Shown: piece after piece, positions 7,235 to 14,889 of the stretch
Layout of the letters: each line of letters opens with the position of its first letter
Position numbering within the stretch: position 1 is the stretch's first letter
Source of the DNA: Treponema sp. UBA3870
GTDB taxonomy: Bacteria > Spirochaetota > Spirochaetia > Treponematales > Treponemataceae
Length of the DNA stretch: 15,801 bases
Assembly: GCA_002392275.1 (NCBI GenBank)
Contig: DGGQ01000072.1
Location: 1 to 15,801 of the forward strand
Reading direction: 5' to 3'
Notes under the pieces: generated by a model
Database searches by the model: none
What the model was told of the DNA's origin: nothing
What the model saw: only the letters and a program-made list of their open reading frames with translations
Made by a program: the position numbers and the translations under genes

Positions 7235-7345
7235 CCGCAGAGCAATACGCCACCTTGTGGCACGGTATGGTGTTCTCATAAGGTATTGCAGTCGGATTTA
7301 ATACCCCTTGTTTCGCCCCAGAGGGGCGGGGTATTAAACCCTCCG
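7235..7345. repeat. Palindromic intergenic repeat-like element
   Basis: A GC-rich block in AT-rich surroundings, built of nested inverted repeats. TTTAATACCCC (7297-7307) and GGGGTATTAAA (7328-7338) are perfect 11-bp arms, and inside them GCCCC-AGA-GGGGC (7315-7327) forms a tight hairpin. To the left, GCAATAC (7242-7248) pairs with GTATTGC (7283-7289) around a GCCAC-CTT-GTGGC hairpin (7249-7261). It has no coding sense. It looks like a dispersed repeat (REP/MITE-like) of the kind I associate with gut anaerobe genomes. Copy number cannot be judged here, since only one copy is in the window. The surrounding 7169-7489 stretch has no intact gene. Confidence 0.55.
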
Positions 7346-7445
7346 CTCGAATAAAGTCTTTGCAAAAAATCATGGAATCACCGTGGATGGAACACCTGTG
7401 GAAGAATCCGGTTCAATCTTGTCATGCTGTGCAAGGAAATTGTAA
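7346..7445 (+). pseudogene. Unidentified C-terminal coding remnant
   Basis: Directly right of the palindromic repeat one plus-strand frame reads like the last ~30 residues of a protein: 'FAKNHGITVDGTPVEESG', then 'SILSCCARKL', then TAA at 7443-7445. An in-frame stop inside the repeat (about 7335) cuts it off on the left, and there is no start codon or ribosome-binding site. I do not recognise the family. The balanced amino-acid pattern in an otherwise empty stretch suggests a gene tail left after deletion or repeat insertion. Chance is not excluded. Confidence 0.3.
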
Positions 7446-7489
7446 AAGAATTTTAACGGCGAAAGAACACCGCTTATTAAATGTCAGTT

Positions 7490-8047
7490 TTAATGTGAAA
7501 GTTTTTCCCACTCATCTTTTGTTATGAGGCAAGTATATTCACCGGAGATTTTTCCAGTCTTGGGATAAGTGCGCTTTCCTTTGTCGTTCACGCATTTCAT
7601 CCCGATCTTTTTCATAACACCAAAAGACGCGGCATTATTGCAGTCGCACTGCGCATAAACTTTTTTCATCCCGATTTTTGTGAATGCAAAATCCAAGATT
7701 GCAGATGCGGCTTCGGATGCAAATCCTTGTCTCCGGTATTTTTTGCTGATAACCCATCCAAGGGACGCGCTGTAACGGTCGTCGGGATTTTCAATGTCGC
7801 AGTCACACCCACCGATTATTTTTCCGTCATAAATAATCACAAAATCAAAAAAAGTTTGATTCGGGGAGTTCCATTCTATTTCCGACTTTTTTACAAAATC
7901 GACAGTCTGCTCAAAAGTTTCGTTCGGAAGCCAGAGCATCATAGTAATTTCTTTATCTCCTGCATATTCGTGGATTGCTTTTTCATCCCCTGTACGGACT
8001 GGACGGAGCATAAGCCTTTTTGTTTTTATTTCAATGTTTTTGTCCAT
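7490..8047 (-). CDS. GNAT acetyltransferase (RimJ/RimL type)
   Basis: A 185-residue acetyl-CoA-dependent N-acetyltransferase of the RimJ/RimL/Acetyltransf_3 type. It opens with 'IKTKRLMLRPVRTGDEKAI', the usual start. A central strand 'DFVIIYDGKIIGG' (68-80) follows, then 'GWVISKKYRRQGFASEAASAI' (97-117) with the acetyl-CoA loop R105-R-Q-G-F-A110, then 'NAASFGVMKKIGMK', where the family has NxxSxxvxeKlGF. The target could be a ribosomal protein N-terminus, an amino acid or a drug, and cannot be chosen. The ATG at 8047 has GGAGAG 8 bases upstream and lies just after the hydrolase remnant's stop, so the gene is probably read from the upstream aac(3) transcript. Confidence 0.9.
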   Translation of the reverse strand: MDKNIEIKTKRLMLRPVRTGDEKAIHEYAGDKEITMMLWLPNETFEQTVDFVKKSEIEWNSPNQTFFDFVIIYDGKIIGGCDCDIENPDDRYSASLGWVISKKYRRQGFASEAASAILDFAFTKIGMKKVYAQCDCNNAASFGVMKKIGMKCVNDKGKRTYPKTGKISGEYTCLITKDEWEKLSH

Positions 8048-8048
8048 T

Positions 8049-8731
8049 TTAATTTCTCTCCAGCATTTTTTTGAGCTGCGAATAATAAAGTTCTGCTTCA
8101 AACCGATAATTCGGATCACCTCGTTCAGCAGTTGTTTTTTCTATTAATTCCAAATCCGGTTTTACATTCAGCGACAATAATTCATCATCAATATAAAAAT
8201 CTACAGGGCGGGTAAAATCAACCATATCTTCGTTCAAGAGAATGGAAAAATCACCTTCAACATCATAGGCATCTAAGTAAACAACATTCTCCCCCGGAAA
8301 ATATTGCGCGACAATCACTCCTTCAGTAACATCCTTTTCCGCCCTTAAATAATAGAAACTTTCGATGCTGCGTTTTTCGGCTCTTGTTGAAAGCTCCCAG
8401 ATAACAAGATCAGGAATAGGGTCTCTTGTAAACTGAGTCATATAATCAGAAGGAAACGGATTTATTTTTTTGTCTTTCTGTTACCCTCATCGCGCCATGC
8501 TTGTGGGTCTGACATTACCGCGACCGGCTTTTTATCCCAGTCAGTAAAATTATGACCCATGCCATAATAAATGAGGGTCCTGTGTTCATATCCATCAAGA
8601 TCATCTTGCAGATCATTCAAAATGTCATCATACTTTACGTTTTTTGGAGCTGATAAAACCTACGATGAAATTGCCGCACATAACAAAAAGAGTCCAAAAA
8701 TTTTTTTGCAAGAAAATAAATTTGATTTCAT
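8049..8731 (-). pseudogene. Secreted alpha/beta-hydrolase remnant with amber codon and A7 frameshift
   Basis: An ATG at 8731 with GGAGGTG upstream overlaps the aac(3) stop (ATGA). It starts a signal peptide (KKIFGLFLLCAAISS) that meets TAG at codon 24 (8660-8662). The frame continues with a cleavage-like 'VLSAPKNV', then 'GYEHRTLIYYGMGHNFTDWD', which resembles the catalytic-His region of alpha/beta hydrolases, and ends in TAA at 8462-8464 right after a run of seven A (8465-8471 on the plus strand as T). One extra base there joins it to a 130-codon open stretch (ATG 8441 to 8049). That stretch has 'TRDPIPDLVIW', 'RPVDFYIDDE' and 'IEKTTAERGDPNYRF', typical of a C-terminal beta domain in these hydrolases. 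The nucleophile part of the core is absent, so an internal deletion is likely. The family call is moderate; decay is well supported. Confidence 0.65.
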
Positions 8732-9519
8732 TTTTCACCTCCACGATTTTTTTCAATCCACTTTACCGCAAAATCAACAATGTCACGCTGCTTCATAAGT
8801 TTCAATTCCGCATCGCCGAGCATGGTCTTTTTTACAGGATATTCCTTTTCAAACGCTTCACCAATCTGCTCAAAATCTTCGCCGTCAACAAAAAGAGTTT
8901 CGTATTCTTTCCAGACACGTTTTCCGTTTTCCATGACCGCGCTGTGCTCAATGCAGTTGTGTTTTCCAGGATATTCAGCCCTTACATCGGCAAGATGAAT
9001 CGAAGTGTTTTTATCATAACCCACGCCGATTAAAAGAACGTCACCGTCAAGCCCATACAGTTTTCCGATTGGAGAACCTTCGCCGAAAATATTTGAAAGA
9101 TCATGGCCGGACACAAGATGCTCAGCATGTTTTCCCCAAGCAGCGACAGACCGTGCAGGGTGATCGCTCCGGAGTGAACCGGGCCAAGAACGGAACATTT
9201 CTGCGACAGCTCCCATCGTATTTGTCGGGGTGATTTTCTTGTCATACGCCGGCCAGTTATCACGGACAATCTGCCAGTCTTTTTCATCGATTGTCCAATG
9301 CACGCCGTCAGCCGGATCAAGATTTTTCCAGGACTGAGTGGGCATCATTATGGTTCCGTCATTTCCGACCGCTTCGATCAGAGCCTCAATGACAACCTGC
9401 GCACCTCCGCATACATATCCGATTGCACTCAAAGATGTGTGGACCATTAAAATCTGTCCGTCATGAATCCCCAGTTCGTCCAGAGATTTTTTGATGTCGT
9501 TTTTCGTAATTGTTTTCAT
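8728..9519 (-). CDS. Aminoglycoside N(3)-acetyltransferase family (AAC(3)/YokD-like)
   Basis: A 263-residue intact member of the antibiotic N-acetyltransferase family, which moves acetyl from acetyl-CoA to the 3-amino group of aminoglycosides or to other amines. Conserved blocks in order: 'MVHTSLSAIGYVCGG' (25-39), 'GTIMMPTQSW' (55-64), 'PTNTMGAVAEMFR' (98-110), 'RSDHPARSVAAWG' (117-129) with the conserved His, 'GSPIGKLYGLDGDVLLIGVG' (148-167) and 'NTSIHLAD' (171-178). No residue I would expect is missing. CAGGAG precedes the ATG. It lies 65 bp after the AraC gene and its stop overlaps the next start by ATGA. Many chromosomal members (YokD-like) do not give strong resistance, so drug resistance is inferred only. 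Confidence 0.92.
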   Translation of the reverse strand: MKTITKNDIKKSLDELGIHDGQILMVHTSLSAIGYVCGGAQVVIEALIEAVGNDGTIMMPTQSWKNLDPADGVHWTIDEKDWQIVRDNWPAYDKKITPTNTMGAVAEMFRSWPGSLRSDHPARSVAAWGKHAEHLVSGHDLSNIFGEGSPIGKLYGLDGDVLLIGVGYDKNTSIHLADVRAEYPGKHNCIEHSAVMENGKRVWKEYETLFVDGEDFEQIGEAFEKEYPVKKTMLGDAELKLMKQRDIVDFAVKWIEKNRGGEK

Positions 9520-9584
9520 TTGAATTTCTCCTGCATTTATTCAAACTTTTTCAAAGAGGCTTTCTCTGAAACATTCTATCATTT

Positions 9585-10505
9585 CTACAATTCTTTGTGC
9601 ATCTCTTTATATGTAGATTTTCTGAAATCACTCGGCGACATCCTGTAAAATTTCTTGAATGTTTCCGCCATGTAGCTTGCACCCGAAAAACCTGTGGCTT
9701 CCGCAATCTCCGACATGCACATGTTTCCCGTCTGCAATAAATCAGCAACCTTGCGGCTTCTGTAGTGCATCAAATATTCGACCGGTGATTTTTCCGTAAG
9801 CCTGTTGAAAATCTGATTGCAAAGACTCTGGCTCACACAACCTGCGTCGGCAATATCTTTAAGCTTAATCTGCTCATTGTAATGCTGGTCAATGTAAATC
9901 ATCATCGCCTTTAGTTTTTCGTTATGCGAATCGCCTTCCTCCATGTGACTTATATGCACGCGGTATGCGTCGGTAAATCTGTGCATGATGATATCCCAAA
10001 GCTCAAAAAATCCTTTGGTGATTAAAAACTCGCTTTTATTTTCTTCTTCTTTGGAAATTTTTTTTATGGTATGAAAAATGGCCGAAGCATCAAAATCTTC
10101 TGACTTAAAATGAATGAACGGAACATTTTTATCAGTAATAACTGGCTTCACATATTTTGTTTCAACGGCATAGGACGAACAGATTATGTGCGGATTCATG
10201 ATTGCAAGATAGTAGCGCGTTACATCATTTTCAGTTGAATATGAATAATGGATTGCATCGGAATTTACAAAAAGAGTGTCGCCCTTTTTGAGAGTTATGT
10301 TTACGCCGTCAACCGAATATCCCATTGAACCGGAATAAACTGAAATAAATTCAACGTCATCATGATAGTGCGGAACACGCTCCCAAGTGCAGCCGGGAAA
10401 AATATATCCGTCATGGATATAAACCGGAAAGGAATCAATATTGTAATTGACGACCTCGGAACCGTCATTTCGTTTCATGATTATTCCACGTTTTGGTTTC
10501 AGCAT
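9585..10505 (-). CDS. AraC-family transcriptional regulator with cupin sensor domain
   Basis: A 306-residue regulator. The N-terminal cupin-like domain (about 28-120) carries 'VPHYHDDVEFISVYSGSMGY' and 'LKKGDTLFVNSDAIHY', the usual pattern of carbohydrate- or metabolite-sensing AraC proteins. The C-terminal ~100 residues hold two helix-turn-helix motifs: 'LKDIADAGCVSQSLCNQIFNR' and 'MSEIAEATGFSGASYMAETFKKFYRMSPSDFR'. The ATG at 10505 is preferred because GAGGTG lies just upstream; an 11-codon longer start at 10538 has no site. The stop is TAG. It is divergent from the ABC exporter operon across 132 bp and parallel to aac(3), so either could be its target. The effector is unknown. Confidence 0.93.
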   Translation of the reverse strand: MLKPKRGIIMKRNDGSEVVNYNIDSFPVYIHDGYIFPGCTWERVPHYHDDVEFISVYSGSMGYSVDGVNITLKKGDTLFVNSDAIHYSYSTENDVTRYYLAIMNPHIICSSYAVETKYVKPVITDKNVPFIHFKSEDFDASAIFHTIKKISKEEENKSEFLITKGFFELWDIIMHRFTDAYRVHISHMEEGDSHNEKLKAMMIYIDQHYNEQIKLKDIADAGCVSQSLCNQIFNRLTEKSPVEYLMHYRSRKVADLLQTGNMCMSEIAEATGFSGASYMAETFKKFYRMSPSDFRKSTYKEMHKEL

Positions 10506-10577
10506 GAGCACCTCTTCCTTAATAACAATTTTACACATAGTCTATAAAATAGTTATTAAATTATGTAATAATAATAA

Positions 10578-10637
10578 TTTTCTTACACGTACTAGCAAAG
10601 TATAATATCAATAAGTATAAAACGCAAGGAGAATTTT
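10578..10637 (+). promoter_or_regulatory. Promoter and ribosome-binding site of the ABC exporter operon
   Basis: A perfect -10 element TATAAT (10601-10606) lies 17 bases after a weak TTTTCT (10578-10583). A weak -35 is what one expects of an activator-dependent promoter, and an AraC regulator gene starts divergently 70-odd bases away. AAGGAG stands before the ATG at 10638. The very AT-rich 10540-10580 stretch contains TTATTAAATTATGTAATAA, an imperfect palindrome that could bind a regulator. Direct AraC control is inference. Confidence 0.5.
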
Positions 10638-11588
10638 ATGGAAACAGATGCAATCATTATGAAAAACGTTGTAAAAGAATTCAAAGTTCTCAACAGGCAC
10701 GAGGGTCTTAAAGGCAGTCTCAGGGATTTGTTTTCACGCGACTACAAAATCGTTACAGCAGTGAACGACATTTCCATAAACATCAAGCACGGGGAGATTG
10801 TTGGATACCTTGGACCGAACGGAGCTGGAAAATCCACGACAATCAAAATGATGACAGGAGTACTTGAACCTACGCGCGGCGAGATTCTTGTAAACGGTGT
10901 CGTTCCATATAAAAACCGCACCCGCAATGCAGAAAATATCGGTGTCGTTTTCGGACAGAGAAGTCAGCTGTGGTGGTCGCTTCCGCTCATCGAATCTTTT
11001 AAGTTGCTCAAGGACATCTACATGATTGAAACTCCTGAATACAACAGGATGCTCGATTTGTACCGGGAGCTTGCTGACATTGAAAACCTTTTGCATAAGC
11101 CCGTGCGTCAGATGTCACTCGGACAAAGAACATTGAGCGATATTCTTGCGGCGTTTCTGCACAATCCTAAAATAGTTTTTCTTGATGAGCCGACGATCGG
11201 TCTGGACGTTTCCATGAAATCAAAAATCCGCGATTTGATAAAAGGACTTAACCAAGAAAAAAACACGACGGTAATCCTCACGACCCACGACATGGGTGAC
11301 GTTGATGCTCTGTGCCAGAGAATCGTGATAATTGACCGAGGCTCAATGATTTATGACAACGACATTGACCACCTGAAACATTATTTCGGTTCATACCGCA
11401 CGCTCCGTCTTAATCTTGGAGATTCAGGTTGGAAAGAAATTCTCGTTGACGAATCAAAAACCGACGTCATGTCCGTCATCTCTGAATATCAAAAAAAAGG
11501 CGGCATCAAAGACATAAAGCTTGAAGACATTTCTACTGAAGAGGTCATCAAAAAAATATACGAAAACGCAGCTTCCCGGACTGCATGA
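10638..11588 (+). CDS. ABC exporter ATP-binding protein (COG4586 type)
   Basis: A 316-residue nucleotide-binding subunit for a two-permease ABC-2 exporter. Walker A is G59-P-N-G-A-G-K-S66, the Q-loop is in 'VVFGQRSQLWW' (103-113), and Walker B 'IVFLDEPTIGLD' spans 179-190 with switch H217. The signature loop reads S160-L-G-Q-R instead of LSGGQ, as is usual in this subfamily (COG4586, often annotated as daunorubicin-type or unknown-substrate exporter). A ~85-residue C-terminal extension after the ATPase core follows family length. It is the first of three genes; the next starts 15 bp downstream. The substrate is not deducible; a lipid, antibiotic or peptide would all fit. Confidence 0.93.
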   Translation: METDAIIMKNVVKEFKVLNRHEGLKGSLRDLFSRDYKIVTAVNDISINIKHGEIVGYLGPNGAGKSTTIKMMTGVLEPTRGEILVNGVVPYKNRTRNAENIGVVFGQRSQLWWSLPLIESFKLLKDIYMIETPEYNRMLDLYRELADIENLLHKPVRQMSLGQRTLSDILAAFLHNPKIVFLDEPTIGLDVSMKSKIRDLIKGLNQEKNTTVILTTHDMGDVDALCQRIVIIDRGSMIYDNDIDHLKHYFGSYRTLRLNLGDSGWKEILVDESKTDVMSVISEYQKKGGIKDIKLEDISTEEVIKKIYENAASRTA

Positions 11589-11603
11589 TTTTAGGAGATG
11601 TTT

Positions 11604-12413
11604 ATGAATATAAAAAAATACCTTGCGTTGACACGAGTCGGGATGATGGAAAAACTTCATTACAGACTCGGAACTTTTGTAACGCTTTTTGGAAATTTAA
11701 TTTATCTTGTCCTCATTTATTTTTTGTGGAAAGCAATCTATGCTTCTTCCGGGACGGACAGAGTAAACGGAATGACACTGAACGACACTCTGATTTATCT
11801 TGTACTTGCAACCGCGTTGTTCAATTTTCTTGAAGTGTTCATCGTCTGGGACATGAGCCGAGAAATACAGTCCGGTTCGATTGTGCTCAAACTGCTCAAA
11901 CCGATGAAGTTCAGATCATTCGCTTTCTGGTCATATATCGGAGAAAACATAATGTCGTTTTTTCTGACATTTTTGCCTACGTTCATCATCATAAATATTT
12001 TGACGCACGGGAGCATCGCACTCGGAATCAACCTTTTGTTTTTTGTGATTTCGGTCGTGATGGCATTGGTCATAAATTTCAGCATCGACATGATTGTCGC
12101 GACAATCTGCCTTTACACGGAATCAACATGGGGACTCAACATGGTTAAAGAATGCATCGTCCTTTTGCTTTCTGGAGCCGCAATTCCTCTTGCATTTTTT
12201 CCTGACACATTGCGGAATGTCGTGCAGTATCTTCCGTTCAGATGCATTTATGACACACCGCTGAACGTGCTTTTACAAAAACCTGGCTACACAATTGGAG
12301 ACGGACTTTTATTTTCACTTGTTCTTCAATTAATCTGGTGCATCGTCCTTATTGGTGCAGGAAATCTTTTTTGGAAAATTTCGCTTAAAAGAATAACCGT
12401 TAATGGAGGCTGA
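11604..12413 (+). CDS. ABC-2 exporter permease subunit 1 (COG4587 type)
   Basis: A 269-residue inner-membrane protein with about six hydrophobic helices, first near residues 25-45 ('TLFGNLIYLVLIYFLWKAIY'). Then comes the cytoplasmic segment 'WDMSREIQSGSIVLKLLKPMKF', which contains the 'G.l...L.kP' motif of the ABC2_membrane_6 (DUF990) family. A late 'SGAAIPLAFFPDTLRNVVQYLPF' stretch is also typical of this family. The start at 11604 is chosen because AGGAG lies 6 bases upstream; the ATG at 11598 is too close to that site. It lies between the ATPase and the second permease, so the working exporter is probably a heterodimer of the two permeases plus two ATPases. Confidence 0.9.
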   Translation: MNIKKYLALTRVGMMEKLHYRLGTFVTLFGNLIYLVLIYFLWKAIYASSGTDRVNGMTLNDTLIYLVLATALFNFLEVFIVWDMSREIQSGSIVLKLLKPMKFRSFAFWSYIGENIMSFFLTFLPTFIIINILTHGSIALGINLLFFVISVVMALVINFSIDMIVATICLYTESTWGLNMVKECIVLLLSGAAIPLAFFPDTLRNVVQYLPFRCIYDTPLNVLLQKPGYTIGDGLLFSLVLQLIWCIVLIGAGNLFWKISLKRITVNGG

Positions 12414-12417
12414 AATT

Positions 12418-13239
12418 ATGAATGGAGCAAAGGCAATCAAAAGAAGAGGACTTGGATTTTACCTTGACATATACAGAAAAATTCTTGTTCAAGATTTGAA
12501 GAGCAAGATGAGTTACCGCGCGGACTTTGTTATTTCAAACGTCGGAATGATTGTTTCAAATCTTGTCGGTTTTGTGACGTTCTATATTTTGTTCAGAAAC
12601 TTTCCGTCAATCAATGGATGGACAATGTATGAAATGCTTTTTCTTTATGGATTTTCACTTGTGGCACTAACGCCGGTCCAATGTTTTTTCGACAACAACT
12701 GGAACTTGCGCTACCTTGTGAAGTCCGGGGATTTTATAAAATATTGCTTCCGTCCGATAAATATTTTCTTTTATTTTATTTCGGAAGTTTTTGACGTAAA
12801 AGGATTGGGACAGCTGATATTCGGAACCGGCACTTTGATTTTTGCATGGAGCCATCTTGCTATCCCAGTGACTTTTGCAACTATTTTGCAGACAATTCTT
12901 TTTCTTTTTGCGGCATCACTTTTTATGATTTCAATCATGAACTTTGCGGCAGCGACATGTTTTTGGATTCAGAACTCCGGTTATGTAATGGTGATTATGT
13001 TCCGCTTCAAAGATTTTGCAAAATATCCGGCGAGCATATTCAACACGTTTTTCAGAATCATCTTCACATTTGTGATTCCGATTGCGTTCATTGCATATTA
13101 TCCTTCGCTGGTGGTCCTGCGTCCTGATTCCGTTCCGCTTCTTTCATGGCTTTCACCGCTCATCGGATTGCTGTTCTTTTACCTGAGCTACAAATTCTGG
13201 ATGCTCGGTGCCAAAAGATATGACGGAACAGGATCCTGA
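12418..13239 (+). CDS. ABC-2 exporter permease subunit 2 (COG3694 type)
   Basis: A 273-residue inner-membrane protein paired with subunit 1. After a basic N-terminus and 'KMSYRADFVISNVGMI' it has about six helices. The loop 'LRYLVKSGDFIKYCFRPINIFFYFI' holds the 'G.l...l.rP' motif shared with subunit 1. 'FKDFAKYPASIFNTFFRIIFTFVIPIAFIAYYPS' is characteristic of this family (DUF990/COG3694). The start at 12418 follows GGAGG by 8 bases, and the gap to the first permease is 4 bp, so translation is probably coupled. The in-frame ATG at 12403 lies inside the previous gene and lacks a site. The stop at 13237-13239 is one base from that of the opposite-strand nitroreductase. Confidence 0.9.
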   Translation: MNGAKAIKRRGLGFYLDIYRKILVQDLKSKMSYRADFVISNVGMIVSNLVGFVTFYILFRNFPSINGWTMYEMLFLYGFSLVALTPVQCFFDNNWNLRYLVKSGDFIKYCFRPINIFFYFISEVFDVKGLGQLIFGTGTLIFAWSHLAIPVTFATILQTILFLFAASLFMISIMNFAAATCFWIQNSGYVMVIMFRFKDFAKYPASIFNTFFRIIFTFVIPIAFIAYYPSLVVLRPDSVPLLSWLSPLIGLLFFYLSYKFWMLGAKRYDGTGS

Positions 13240-13240
13240 A

Positions 13241-13903
13241 TCATCTGCACTTGTGCCCGGAGGCAATTTCGAAATTGTATTTTACGATTCCCAAATCGAT
13301 TTTTGTCATCGGGCCGTTTTTCGCTTTGATTACAGGTTCGTCGTTTTCAAGTGAAATCAAAAACTTCTGCTGATTGATTGCCGTCGGTGCAAGAACAGCC
13401 GCTTCGAATCCTTTCTTAAACCAATCCGGTCTCTCTGATTCTGGAACATTGCAAAGTTTTTCCACGGATTTCGATTTGTGGACAGAACCATTGTTTTCTC
13501 CGTAACCAAGCGCAATCACGCAGACTATTTTTTCACCTGACTCAATATCTGCCTTGCATTTTCCTTTTCCATAAGTTCCTGCAACCCAGCATGTATTCAA
13601 ACCAAGCATCTGCGCCTCAAGGACAAGCCTCTGTCCATAATATCCGACAAGCTCATCCAGATTTCCGATGGATTTTTTTCCGACCATTGCGATATAATTT
13701 TTTGCGTTTTTGAATCTGCCGTAGTGAGCAAGAAAAGTATTGAAACAGTCCGGGTCGTCACAAATCAACTGGATGTTCAATCCGCTTTGCGCGTTGCAAT
13801 CCTTCACAAGAGCCTCGATTTTTTCTTTTTCATCCGCTCCCAAAGGAATGTCCTTGTACTGCCTTACAGAATGTCTTTGTCTGATTGCTTCTTTTATATC
13901 CAT
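13241..13903 (-). CDS. Nitroreductase family protein (flavin-dependent)
   Basis: A 220-residue FMN-dependent oxidoreductase of the nitroreductase fold, resembling the putative TM1586-type nitroreductase group. The FMN-phosphate motif 'IRQRHSVRQY' is at 7-16. 'GYYGQRLVLEAQMLGLNTCWVAGTY' spans 87-111 and 'ICVIALGYGE'-like residues 126-136. 'APTAINQQK' (172-180) is the second flavin-contacting loop, displaced toward the C-terminus as in this subgroup, where two half-domains replace the usual dimer arrangement. AAGGAGAG precedes the ATG. Likely roles are reduction of quinones, nitro compounds or flavins. Its 3' end meets the exporter operon tail to tail. Confidence 0.92.
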   Translation of the reverse strand: MDIKEAIRQRHSVRQYKDIPLGADEKEKIEALVKDCNAQSGLNIQLICDDPDCFNTFLAHYGRFKNAKNYIAMVGKKSIGNLDELVGYYGQRLVLEAQMLGLNTCWVAGTYGKGKCKADIESGEKIVCVIALGYGENNGSVHKSKSVEKLCNVPESERPDWFKKGFEAAVLAPTAINQQKFLISLENDEPVIKAKNGPMTKIDLGIVKYNFEIASGHKCR

Positions 13904-14072
13904 TCCAAACTCTCCTTTTTGTTTTTTATGTTATTTTGTAAAATGCTATATGTCAATATAAACACAATTCTGAAGACATGACATTTTTTAGAAAACTTTG
14001 TTATAATAATTAAATATGGTAGATTCGTTTTGAATTCAAAATATGATTTTAAATGGCAAAGGAAAAAAATAC

Positions 14073-14861
14073 ATGAACGAAGTAAACAAAACTCTTTTTA
14101 TTCCGCTGTATGGAAAATCAAAAGTCAGCAAACAAAAAATAATTTTGGACGACCCGACGGCCGAGAAGATTTGGGCGGAAGAAAGTTTTAAGCTCTCTGG
14201 AAAATCAAAATCCAAATGGCTTGCATACAACATGGCGATGAGGGCGCGTGTATTTGATGATTGGACAGACAGTATGCTTAGCGCAGAAGAAGATTCCATA
14301 GTTCTTCATATCGGATGCGGACTTGACAGCAGATGCAGAAGAATCAAGCATCCATATACCAAATGGTTGGACTGTGATTTTTCTGACGTAATTTCAGTAC
14401 GCAAAAATTATTATCAAGAAAGTGAAAATTACAAAATGCAGGTACTCGATGCTTCTGATTCTTCAAAAATAAAAAATCTGCCGGACTGCAAAAATGCAAT
14501 AGTCGTTCTTGAAGGAATAAGCATGTACCTTAGCCATGAACAATTGCATGATCTTTTTCTGGCCTTGCAGGAAAAATATCCACAAGTTCATATTCTGCTG
14601 GATGTATACACGGAATTTGGAGTCCGTGCATCAAAATTTAAAAATCCTGTGAATGATGTAGGTGTGACCAAACTTTACGGAATTGATGACATTCAATCGC
14701 TTTTGAATGGACTGAAAATCAGTTTTAAAGAAGAACATTCCATCACGCCAAAGAGGCTTGTAAACGAGCTGAAATTTTTTGACCGCATATTTTTCAAACT
14801 TCTTTTTACTGGAAAATTTTATCGAAAAATCTACAGGCTGTTTGAGCTTTCTTGTAACTAA
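14073..14861 (+). CDS. SAM-dependent methyltransferase, LCMT/TcmP-like
   Basis: A 262-residue class I methyltransferase of the leucine carboxyl methyltransferase-like family that includes polyketide O-methyltransferase TcmP. 'KIILDDPTAEKIW' (22-34) is the usual opening (DP.A..ii). 'MAMRARVFDDW' carries the family's R...D. The SAM loop is 'VLHIGCGLDSR' (77-87), followed by 'WLDCDFSDVI' with the ribose-binding acid near D99/D102. 'AIVVLEGISMYL' is motif III-IV. The ATG at 14073 has AAAGGA 9 bases upstream; the ATG at 14043 has none. The substrate is unknown. The gene is monocistronic and followed by a hairpin. Confidence 0.88.
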   Translation: MNEVNKTLFIPLYGKSKVSKQKIILDDPTAEKIWAEESFKLSGKSKSKWLAYNMAMRARVFDDWTDSMLSAEEDSIVLHIGCGLDSRCRRIKHPYTKWLDCDFSDVISVRKNYYQESENYKMQVLDASDSSKIKNLPDCKNAIVVLEGISMYLSHEQLHDLFLALQEKYPQVHILLDVYTEFGVRASKFKNPVNDVGVTKLYGIDDIQSLLNGLKISFKEEHSITPKRLVNELKFFDRIFFKLLFTGKFYRKIYRLFELSCN

Positions 14862-14889
14862 TGTGTTACAGGAAAACCACTAGTTTTTT
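14848..14889 (+). terminator. Hairpin terminator candidate after the methyltransferase gene
   Basis: TTTCTTGTAAC (14848-14858) pairs with GTTACAGGAAA (14865-14875) over 11 bp with one T-G pair, around a TAATGT loop that contains the gene's stop codon. A run of seven T follows only after an eight-base gap (about 14883-14889), so termination efficiency is uncertain. Confidence 0.45.

Noticed and set aside
8660..8662. TAG recoded as a sense codon in this organism
   Set aside because: TetR and AraC both end naturally with TAG at the length expected for their families, so TAG is used as a normal stop here.
8644..9033. 129-codon plus-strand frame opposite the AAC(3) gene
   Set aside because: It lies antisense to a clearly conserved acetyltransferase, is phenylalanine-rich from reversed lysine codons, and has no ribosome-binding site.
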